Positions 1-7,531 of a stretch of DNA of 64,000 nucleotides are shown here, one piece after another. The position numbers and the translations under genes are program-made. Under the pieces are notes generated by a model that was given only the letters and a program-made list of their open reading frames with translations, made no database searches and was not told the DNA's origin. This DNA comes from Rhodopirellula bahusiensis. GTDB taxonomy: Bacteria > Planctomycetota > Planctomycetia > Pirellulales > Pirellulaceae. How positions within the stretch are numbered: the stretch's first letter is position 1; each line of letters begins with the position of its first letter. Location: contig NZ_NIZW01000017.1 in the NCBI RefSeq assembly GCF_002727185.1, positions 121,498 through 185,497 on the forward strand. Reading direction: 5' to 3'.

Positions 1-2
1 GC

Positions 3-347
3 GGCGATGGCCCTGAGGATTGGGAACTCGACGAACTGTACGAATCGTTGCCCGCCATCTTCGAGCGATTGCCGACTTGGTCGCGTTACATCTTGACCGC
101 CTACTCCAATTTGGAGCATGCGATGGGGCGTGCCGCAGACCGTCGCAGGAAGCTTTACAATGGCCGAATCGAATGCACTTACTATCAGTACCAAGGTCCA
201 AAACCCAGCCCGGCTGATAAACCCAACAAGACATCGCCGCCAGCAGAAACAGAAGCAAGCGAACAAACAACGCCAGCACCACCCGCGCCGGAACCACCCA
301 AACCAAACCCCAAGTCACCTTGGCCTCAGTCACCACCCAAGTCTTGA
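3..347 (+). CDS. C-terminal end of an unidentified protein (cut by window edge)
   Basis: An open frame runs in from the left edge and stops at 347, so only about 114 C-terminal residues are visible. The first half is a mixed acidic/aromatic segment (WELDELYESLP, then SRYILTAYSNLEHAMGR) that reads like folded protein. The last 50 residues are a proline-, threonine- and lysine-rich tail, probably disordered. I do not recognise the family. It lies 79 bases upstream of the ceramidase-like gene on the same strand and could share its transcript. Confidence 0.6.
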   Translation, partial: GDGPEDWELDELYESLPAIFERLPTWSRYILTAYSNLEHAMGRAADRRRKLYNGRIECTYYQYQGPKPSPADKPNKTSPPAETEASEQTTPAPPAPEPPKPNPKSPWPQSPPKS

Positions 348-426
348 ACGCCGCTGCACGCATGATTCCCCACGGTGGTGAGCTCACAGGACCTGCCATA
401 CCGCAACTCGAAGAGTGAGAGACGTG

Positions 427-1959
427 ATGTTCAGACGAACAAATCGATCGATACGAATCTGCGTGGAACACCGATTTGCAAAAGCGTCTTGCTTTGCCAA
501 ACCGATCTTGGCAACCACCGTTTGGATCGCCTCGGTGGTGTGCATTTCCGGCTTGGCGATGACGGCGGAAACCGACAAAATTTTCCGCGCCGGTGCGTTC
601 GCGATCGACATCACTCCTGAGAAATTCCCGGTCAGCTCCTCGGGCAGCATGACTCACCGAGTGGCGAAACAAGCCCACGATCCGCTGCATGCTCGTTGCT
701 TGGTGCTCGACAACGGCCAAACGAGCATCGCGTTGGTCACGTGCGACAGTTGCATGATTCCGAGAGAGATCTATGACTCGGCCAAGCAAATCGCGTCCGA
801 AGCCACCGGTATCGCGACCGATCACATTCTTTGCTCAGCAACACACACTCACACTGCGGTCTCGGTCGGACACACGTTCCAAAGTTTGGTGGAAGAGGAC
901 TACATCCCATTTTTGGTGGAGCGAATCGCGGAAGGGATCATCCAAGCCCATTCGCAATTGGAACCAGCACGAATCGGATGGGCGGTGGGCAACAATCCCA
1001 ACCAAGTTTTCAATCGCAGATGGTTTCTGCGTCCCGGCGTCGAAATTGACGACCCGTTCGATTCAGGAACGGATCGAGTGCGGATGAACCCGAGCGCAAA
1101 CAGTCGCTCTCTGCTTCAACCTGCCGGACCGGTCGACCCGGAGGTTCCCGTCGTTGCCGTCCAAGCCCTCGATGGTCGGCCGATTGCGATGTGGGCAAAC
1201 TACTCGCTGCACTACGTCGGTGGTGTTCCTCCCGAATCGCTCTCCGCGGATTACTTCGGCGAGTTCGCTCGCCAGTTCACAAAAATGATCCTGGCCAATC
1301 AGAGCAAGCCACCTTTTGTCGCGGCAATGACCAACGGTACGAGCGGTGACATCAACAACATCAACTTTTTTGAAGGCCGAACCAGCCAACCCCCGTTCGA
1401 GCAAATTCGATTGGTGGCCAACGACGTGGCGGCTTCCGCGGCGGTTGCCTACCAACGCGTCCAATTTGAAAACTGGGTGCCATTGGAGATGCGTGAGACC
1501 GAGATCGAACTTGGCGTTCGCCGTCCAGATACTGAAGAAGTTGCAAGAGCCAAGCAACTGCTCGCCGACGCCGGTGATGGCCCCAGGAATGATCGCCGCT
1601 TGATCTACGCGGGCGAAACATTGGATCTGGCCGAGTACCCGCCGACCGTGAAGGTGAAGCTGCAAGCGATTCGGATCGGAGGACTCGCCATCGTCAGCAG
1701 TCCCTGCGAAACGTTTGTGGAAACCGGACTGGCGATTAAGAAATCCAGCCCCTTCAAACCCACGTTCACGATTGAACTCGCCAACGGCTACAACGGTTAC
1801 CTGCCCACGCCCGAGCAACATGCACTGGGCGGCTACGAAACCTGGCGGGCCAAATCGAGTTACCTATCGGTCGATGCCGAACCGAAAATCCGAGAAACAC
1901 TTCTCCAACTGCTGGATGAACTGAACACGTCACGACCACAATCAACCGTCGCAAAATGA
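427..1959 (+). CDS. Secreted neutral/alkaline ceramidase-like protein
   Basis: About 510 residues resembling the N-terminal catalytic domain of neutral/alkaline non-lysosomal ceramidases, zinc amidases that cleave the N-acyl bond of ceramide. Seen: a hydrophobic N-terminal segment (ATTVWIASVVCISGL) suggesting export or membrane anchoring; the family opening RAGAFAIDITP; and the histidine motif CSATHTHTA at about residues 140-148, the expected zinc-binding site. The chain lacks most of the C-terminal immunoglobulin-like part of full ceramidases. Planctomycetes carry many such shortened paralogs of unproven substrate. I chose the ATG at 427 over an upstream GTG at 415 because a GAGAG-rich stretch precedes it. 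Its stop overlaps the next start (ATGA), implying translational coupling. Confidence 0.8.
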   Translation: MFRRTNRSIRICVEHRFAKASCFAKPILATTVWIASVVCISGLAMTAETDKIFRAGAFAIDITPEKFPVSSSGSMTHRVAKQAHDPLHARCLVLDNGQTSIALVTCDSCMIPREIYDSAKQIASEATGIATDHILCSATHTHTAVSVGHTFQSLVEEDYIPFLVERIAEGIIQAHSQLEPARIGWAVGNNPNQVFNRRWFLRPGVEIDDPFDSGTDRVRMNPSANSRSLLQPAGPVDPEVPVVAVQALDGRPIAMWANYSLHYVGGVPPESLSADYFGEFARQFTKMILANQSKPPFVAAMTNGTSGDINNINFFEGRTSQPPFEQIRLVANDVAASAAVAYQRVQFENWVPLEMRETEIELGVRRPDTEEVARAKQLLADAGDGPRNDRRLIYAGETLDLAEYPPTVKVKLQAIRIGGLAIVSSPCETFVETGLAIKKSSPFKPTFTIELANGYNGYLPTPEQHALGGYETWRAKSSYLSVDAEPKIRETLLQLLDELNTSRPQSTVAK

Positions 1960-2984
1960 GCTCAAGAACCTGGTTGCCAAAGATCCCGCTGATCTGGGCG
2001 GTGATTGCTTGGGCCGGTGTCGCTCTGTCGTTGAACGCGTTGCCATTGGCTAAGTCCAGCGTCCACTGGATGATGCATCCCGAAACCGCAGATTCGCTGC
2101 AGTGGTGGGCATCTCAGGCCAACGCAGTCTTGTACTGCGTCACAGCAATTTTCTTTGCCTATGGTCCACCGGTCCGAGCAACGGTGGCCAGAACCATCGC
2201 ACGACTATTCACGATCCTTTTTGTCATCGTCGTGTTTCCATTTGTCGCGAGTTCCATCCAACGATTTTGGCATGTCCGGCCCGATTCATGGGATCTGTTG
2301 CTTTGGCGACTGGACGATGATTGGAACGAAGGACGTGTCTTTGAATTCTTGGGCGACTCCATCGCGTGGCTGATCGCAATCGGTTCTTTGTGGCTGATCT
2401 CGGGATGGCGAAATGTTGCTCTGAAATCAAGAACCGCTGACGAAGACATCGCCCCCGAAAAGAACGCACGCCCCGTCACGATTCAACGTTTGATGGCGCT
2501 GACCGCGATGGCGGCCGGCTTCGCGGCCATCCTGCGTTGGTTGCAATGGTCCGCATCATCTCAGGACTTGGTTCGCATGGCTTCCGCCGTCGCGATCGCG
2601 TTGTCCATCGCCAGCGTCGGCACATTCACAATGCGTCCAGGTCAGCGCAATCGTTTCTGGGAATGGGCTCTCGGCGCGACGCTGATATTGCTGACTTGGG
2701 GAGTATGGTTCGCCTATCGATTCTTTGCCGATTGGTATATTGGCGCGAGGTTTCCAATCGCATCCGATCTCACCGATCGAATGCAGAGCATTATTCTTTC
2801 GCGATACCTGAAGACTGCCAATCTGAGAACCATTTCCTTCATTTGCCACGCATTGATCGCATGGGCTCTTTTCGCCGTGCTGGGTTATCGCTTGCAAAGA
2901 ACGCTGCCCGATCACCCCAGTGTCGGCTCTAAGCAGTTCGGCAGGAATGATCGGGTAGAACCTCACGTAGGCGAGTCTCTCTGA
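1956..2984 (+). CDS. Multi-pass membrane protein of unknown function
   Basis: 342 residues, start overlapping the stop of the ceramidase-like gene. At least seven hydrophobic stretches are visible, among them WAVIAWAGVALSLNALPLA, AVLYCVTAIFFAYG, LFTILFVIVVFPFVAS, IAWLIAIGSLWLISGW, LMALTAMAAGFAAILRW and FICHALIAWALFAVLGY. There are no catalytic motifs I recognise. The coupling suggests a joint role with the ceramidase-like enzyme, but that is inference. The last seven or so codons lie inside a palindromic repeat, so the C-terminus may have been reshaped by insertion of that repeat. Confidence 0.6.
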   Translation: MSSRTWLPKIPLIWAVIAWAGVALSLNALPLAKSSVHWMMHPETADSLQWWASQANAVLYCVTAIFFAYGPPVRATVARTIARLFTILFVIVVFPFVASSIQRFWHVRPDSWDLLLWRLDDDWNEGRVFEFLGDSIAWLIAIGSLWLISGWRNVALKSRTADEDIAPEKNARPVTIQRLMALTAMAAGFAAILRWLQWSASSQDLVRMASAVAIALSIASVGTFTMRPGQRNRFWEWALGATLILLTWGVWFAYRFFADWYIGARFPIASDLTDRMQSIILSRYLKTANLRTISFICHALIAWALFAVLGYRLQRTLPDHPSVGSKQFGRNDRVEPHVGESL

Positions 2985-3026
2985 GACTCGCAAATGACAG
3001 CGTCTCGGAGAGACGCCGCTACGTGA
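2963..3026. repeat. REP-like palindromic repeat with two nested hairpins
   Basis: The two ends, TCACGTAG at 2963-2970 and CTACGTGA at 3019-3026, are exact reverse complements. Inside, GCGAGTCTCTCTGAGACTCGC and GCGTCTCGGAGAGACGC are each palindromic and are diverged inverted copies of one another, so the unit folds as a cruciform of two hairpins. It has the look of a dispersed REP or MITE-like element. It could also act as a terminator-like structure between the convergent genes at 1956-2984 and 3144-4619. Only one copy was noticed here. Confidence 0.65.
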
Positions 3027-3143
3027 TAAAGCCCAAGGACTCCTGCTCACGTGCTTAGCGAACCGACACCACGCTGATCCTCACGCCGCGTGCCGCGTTG
3101 GCCATTGCGGCAAACGCGATCACTCAACGGTCGTATTGCGCAC

Positions 3144-4619
3144 TCAGGAAGCTTCTTCCAAAAGTTCTTTTATCTTCGCATGCAGTGCGTCCGCGTTGGC
3201 TTGGCCGCTGCCGACTTTGATCATCTGCACATTGCCTTCGCGATCGACCAACACAGCGTGAGGAATCCCGGTCACGCCATAGTTGGATTGCAACTCGGTT
3301 TCTTTGGGCGTGACGATGGTTGGATGCTTCATGTCCTTGGATTGCAAGAACTTCGCAATTGCCTCGCGTTCCTCTTCGGGCGTTGGATCATCCGATCCAT
3401 TCACGGCCTTCCCGCTTTCTTCGTCCCACGTGTAGCCGTAGTAGCGAGTGATGCCCACCACTTCAAAACCTTGCTCACCAAACTCTTCCCGAAATTCGCG
3501 AAGATGGGGGAACGTCGCAATGCAGGGCCCACACCAAATCGCCCAGAAATCGTAGAGAACGACTTTGCCTTCCAAGTCTTCCACGCTGATGCCATCGGCG
3601 TTTGCCCACCCATCAATATCCAAAGAGGGAGCTGGCTGACCGATCATCTCCAATTGTTTTCGAGTCGACTCGATGCGGCTTTCCAAGGACTTGATTCGAC
3701 GGAGAGTCAACTCGACGCCCCGGTTCTCTTCGAAAGGCGTCAACTTTGCAACCGCAGCTTCCATCCGCTCGATCGCCTCATCAGGATTGGCTCTCGCCAG
3801 ACCGCTGATCACTGAGTACTCATTGCTTGCGTACTGCGCCATCAAGACCGTCGATTCAGGATAGGCTTCCAACGCTTCCTCAAAAGCGGATGCGACACGG
3901 TCTTGCCCATCGTCATCCTTGAACAGACGAGCTTGAGTGGTAAGCAGATTGATCAACTCCACATAAGTCTTCTCGGACCGATCCTCGGTCGCGTTGATGT
4001 CTTCCAACTTCGCAACCTGCTTTGCCAGCATTTCTCTCGCGGCGTCTTCGTCGTCACGAGCGAGCATCGATGCACGAACTTGGATCAGTCGAGAGAGAGG
4101 CGTTTGAGTTTCAATCGGATGCTCGGCTTCCAATGCCCGCACCTTGCCGATGGCATTGTCGGCCCACTCGGCAGCCAAATCAGGCTGCGTGGCATGAAGA
4201 CCATACACACTGACTTGTCGAATCAGACTGGCGAGCCGCTGCGCGTCTGTGGGCGAATCCGTCCGAGCCAATTCAAATTCAACCGCAGCACCAAATTGTT
4301 CCATCGCCTTGTCGTATTGACGGGCACGAACGAACCCGATTGCGATCGTTTGATGCAGTGCCTTGAACTCCTCCGCGACAGCATCGGATTCCATCGCCGT
4401 TTGAAGAACCTCAGCTGCCTTCGCTGGCTTTCCTTCTTTCAGCAACTGAAGAATTTCGTCGGGCACGGCCAAAACTTCGGGCTCTACTTCCGCGACCTCT
4501 TCGGCAGGCGTGTCCGGAGCGTCGGTCGCTTCCTGCCCGTACGTCGCAGCGGGGAAGACAAACACGGGGCTCAACGGTGCTGACAGCAAACCGATGACGA
4601 GGAACATACGCAAACGCAT
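3144..4619 (-). CDS. TlpA-family thioredoxin-like protein with helical-repeat N-terminus
   Basis: 491 residues. A signal peptide (MRLRMFLVIGLLSAPLSP) leads into a helical, TPR-like region of about 300 residues rich in Ala, Glu and Leu, then a C-terminal TlpA/ResA-type thioredoxin fold. The redox motif is DFWAIWCGPCIATFP, with the WCGPC dithiol. The cis-proline neighbourhood (TGIPHAVLVD) and the closing beta strand (GNVQMIKVG) are present. Such proteins work in the periplasm as thiol-disulfide reductants or sensors. The long N-terminal scaffold is typical of planctomycete versions. The partner is unknown. Confidence 0.85.
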   Translation of the reverse strand: MRLRMFLVIGLLSAPLSPVFVFPAATYGQEATDAPDTPAEEVAEVEPEVLAVPDEILQLLKEGKPAKAAEVLQTAMESDAVAEEFKALHQTIAIGFVRARQYDKAMEQFGAAVEFELARTDSPTDAQRLASLIRQVSVYGLHATQPDLAAEWADNAIGKVRALEAEHPIETQTPLSRLIQVRASMLARDDEDAAREMLAKQVAKLEDINATEDRSEKTYVELINLLTTQARLFKDDDGQDRVASAFEEALEAYPESTVLMAQYASNEYSVISGLARANPDEAIERMEAAVAKLTPFEENRGVELTLRRIKSLESRIESTRKQLEMIGQPAPSLDIDGWANADGISVEDLEGKVVLYDFWAIWCGPCIATFPHLREFREEFGEQGFEVVGITRYYGYTWDEESGKAVNGSDDPTPEEEREAIAKFLQSKDMKHPTIVTPKETELQSNYGVTGIPHAVLVDREGNVQMIKVGSGQANADALHAKIKELLEEAS

Positions 4620-4799
4620 CTGAGTTTTCCTTGATGGATGATCGGATCAAATCGTCCCGCCTATTGCTGATCCTAACCCATCCCGGATGCGAACGCGTGC
4701 ATGCAGCTGACACGTAAAAGACTATCCGCCCACAACAGATGTCGATGGCGGATTCCGATCCGCTAGCCAGTTTTTCGTGAGCGGGTGGAAGGGCACTAC

Positions 4800-7205
4800 C
4801 TACTGAACGGGCTGGTCGATGAAGCCGTTCGGTGTGAGCGACGTTGTGCCGAATCCGTTGTTCCACTTTGCCGCCATGACCTTGTCGGGAAGCTCAAAGT
4901 CTTGGAACAGGGAATAGTCTTCCCGCTCACATTTTTGAACTTCCGCTTGCAACGACTCGCCTTCGCGAACGGACAAGAAACCGGGAATTCCGCCCCGCCC
5001 TGTGCCCCACAACCTTTGCTGACCCAGCTTCACTGAGATGGACTGTATCCACGGTGTCGCCGAGATAGTCTGCGCTTCGATGCCGACGCCGGAACGGCCA
5101 AATCGAGCGTAGCGTGATTCGCTGTAAGTTCGCGTTTCCCTTTTCCCACGGTGGGCCGATGCTTCGATCACAATCTCCGCACTGGGATCTTGTTGCCATC
5201 CGGCGGCAGCGATCGCTCGCTCGATTCCAGTGCGGATTCGCGGATCACTGACCGCTGAATCAATCCTTACCCGCACGCCGGGACGCAAAACATACAACTC
5301 CTCTTCCGTGATGGTTGAGATCCGCTGAACAGCAGTTGAATTGACCGCATCGGTGACCCCGATGACCAACTCAATTCCGTCGACTCCCTGATGCTGACCA
5401 ACCGCCAAAATTTTGTCGTCGATGACGTGCCGCGTCACTGGTTCCAGATCTTGGTAGCCTTCCGTCCAGATCAGCCAACCTCGTTCCAAGTCGAACAATT
5501 GGGTTCCCGTCGACAGCCACCGCTGATCGATGACCGAAGGATCCGTGCTGCCGGTTGCATAGCGAGATCGATACCCGCCCGTGATCTTTTGCGACTCTCC
5601 CGTTTGCAAATTCAACAGCAATTCACTGAAACTACCTCTCGCAGCAAGATGGTTTCCGTCTTGAGTGAAGCGGGCAGTGGAGTGCCTTTTCACATCGGCT
5701 GCCGGTTTGCCCGATTCCGTTTCGATGACGACTGCATGTGAAAACTGGTTGGTAACAAAGTGACGTCGATCGGGGCTGAAATGCATTTCCGATTCCTTCG
5801 ACGGAATCACATACTCCGCCGTTTTGGTTGCCATGTTCCACATCGTGAGTGTGCCGCCATAGCCGATTAGAATTCGATCCTCACCGACAAACGAAGCGTT
5901 CATTTGGTCTCGGTAAGAATAAAACCGGACCTTGGGAACCGACCATTTCCATTCCGGCTTCGCGGTATCGGATCCCGGCTCCAATCGATACGTGCAAAAA
6001 CGACTGGCCGATCCGCGGACATCCAATCCTTCAGCGGTGAGCAGTCTCCTTTGCGCAGCGGAGTAGCCGATGATGACTTCGCCTTCGAAGAAATTGGGCC
6101 CCGGCAACCGATCCTGCGAGATGAGGTTGACCCATTCCAGTGAAACCGGATGGCTGGCGTCGATCGTCTCCGGCGTAATCCCCACTGCTAGCCAGCCATC
6201 GGATCCATCCACCAAAATCGCGGCATCAATCTTGCCGCTCGTTTCCAACGGAACGCGGAAGTGACCGTTGCTCAGACTCGGTCGAGAATACGATGTCAGG
6301 CTGCTCGCTAGACTGCTGTCGGGCGCCGGTGCGTCGGTCCCAAATCCAATCCACGACGGCAGATCTTCAAAGTCCACACCGGAGACGTCAAACTCCACCT
6401 CGTCAGGACGCCGTGCAACGATCGCCCGCAGAGCCAATTGCTCTTCGATCTCAGCGGCCAACTTGGATCGTTCCAATCGGATTCGCTTGTCGCCTTGAAG
6501 CAGCAAGTAGACATGCGTTGCATCGTGCGTCAGGTAACGTGCTTTGACTTTGTGCTTGCCCGATATATCGGTCCAGTCCGCCCATGGTCCTTCGTTATTG
6601 GGATAACGCATGTCTTCATACTTGGCGTCCGCTTCGTATTTGTCTTTGGCACTGCCGTACTCATATTCCACCTTTGCTCCATCGGGTAACAAAGCTTTGA
6701 CAGTTGCGGGGTACCAAGTCCTGTATTTCTTCAGCTCGATTTGATCCCCAACGCGTACCAATGCGGAATCAACAAATTCCTTTTCAGCTTTCGCAATCTT
6801 ACCGAGTTGCTGTTGAAGGTTGGAAGCCAATTTGTCGATTGGCACTTCCACTGTCGATCCGTCTTCCTTCAGCAGTTTGACTTTCGTGGGAGTTCGCTCG
6901 AGCAACCGCGCAGGGATCAGGAACTTCCCCGAAGCATCCTTCCATATCATCCAGTTCCCCTCATTGTTGGGAAACCGCATGTCCGCCAGTTTGAAGACGC
7001 CTTCCCGTTCCCGGATGAACTTGTATCGAACGCGAGCTTGCCCTTTTTGATATTCCAGCACTTCCCCCGGAAGCCACTTTCCTAGGTGCTTCACCTCGAT
7101 CTGATCGCCGGGACGGACGGGATCGATTGCCAACGCGGTTGCCGGGAACATCAACAGAAGCATCAACGGCCATCGAAGCCGACGGCAAATTTCTAGATGA
7201 AACAT
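4800..7205 (-). CDS. Large secreted protein with duplicated tudor/SHD1-like N-terminus
   Basis: 801 residues with a signal peptide (LRWPLMLLLMFPATALA). The N-terminal third holds two similar units. Each begins with a small barrel-like segment (VRPGDQIEVKHLGKWLPGEV and VRVGDQIELKKYRTWYPATV) and continues with an SLA1 homology domain 1 pattern (GKFLIPARLLERTPTKVKLL, then VPIDKLA; second copy GKHKVKARYLT, then IRLERSKLA). Each unit also carries an RFPNNEG or RYPNNEG motif. The middle contains WD-like strands (ILIGYGGTLTMWNMATKTAE) suggesting a beta-propeller. Function unknown; probably a periplasmic or surface protein. Confidence 0.75.
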   Translation of the reverse strand: MFHLEICRRLRWPLMLLLMFPATALAIDPVRPGDQIEVKHLGKWLPGEVLEYQKGQARVRYKFIREREGVFKLADMRFPNNEGNWMIWKDASGKFLIPARLLERTPTKVKLLKEDGSTVEVPIDKLASNLQQQLGKIAKAEKEFVDSALVRVGDQIELKKYRTWYPATVKALLPDGAKVEYEYGSAKDKYEADAKYEDMRYPNNEGPWADWTDISGKHKVKARYLTHDATHVYLLLQGDKRIRLERSKLAAEIEEQLALRAIVARRPDEVEFDVSGVDFEDLPSWIGFGTDAPAPDSSLASSLTSYSRPSLSNGHFRVPLETSGKIDAAILVDGSDGWLAVGITPETIDASHPVSLEWVNLISQDRLPGPNFFEGEVIIGYSAAQRRLLTAEGLDVRGSASRFCTYRLEPGSDTAKPEWKWSVPKVRFYSYRDQMNASFVGEDRILIGYGGTLTMWNMATKTAEYVIPSKESEMHFSPDRRHFVTNQFSHAVVIETESGKPAADVKRHSTARFTQDGNHLAARGSFSELLLNLQTGESQKITGGYRSRYATGSTDPSVIDQRWLSTGTQLFDLERGWLIWTEGYQDLEPVTRHVIDDKILAVGQHQGVDGIELVIGVTDAVNSTAVQRISTITEEELYVLRPGVRVRIDSAVSDPRIRTGIERAIAAAGWQQDPSAEIVIEASAHRGKRETRTYSESRYARFGRSGVGIEAQTISATPWIQSISVKLGQQRLWGTGRGGIPGFLSVREGESLQAEVQKCEREDYSLFQDFELPDKVMAAKWNNGFGTTSLTPNGFIDQPVQ

Positions 7206-7531
7206 AAGATCGATCCAGGGGGATGGAGATCGCGGCGAGAGTCAAATCACGGTTCGTATCGCGGTGCGTTTGGAACTTTCAACGACTAGCCCGCGGGCGG
7301 TTGATTTAGTCGCATACCGAATGACAGCAGTTAGCCGACGGGCGTTCGACCTGATTGGCGTCAGATCAACCGCCGCGAACGCGGTACGGCTCGTTCAATC
7401 AACAGTCCGTTGATGTCGAGCGGAAGACGTCCGAACAGGAAAGGCACGTGCGTCTGAGTGCGTCCATTTTGACGGATGGCACCGGCAGAAAAAAGCATAG
7501 AACATGAACGAAACCACCGCTGAAACAAAAC
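7206..7531. other. Intergenic stretch with degenerate short repeats
   Basis: No credible gene is seen in these 326 bases. Two related 12-mers occur 45 bases apart, TAGCCCGCGGGC at 7287-7298 and TAGCCGACGGGC at 7332-7343. An inverted pair, GCGGTTGAT at 7297-7305 and ATCAACCGC at 7365-7373, brackets the second copy. They look like worn remnants of a dispersed palindromic repeat. The promoter of the minus-strand gene starting at 7205 must also lie here, but I cannot pick it out. Confidence 0.4.

Noticed and set aside
1063..1821. 252-codon minus-strand frame opposite the ceramidase-like gene
   Set aside because: It is the antisense shadow of a well-supported gene; its translation has no recognisable domain.
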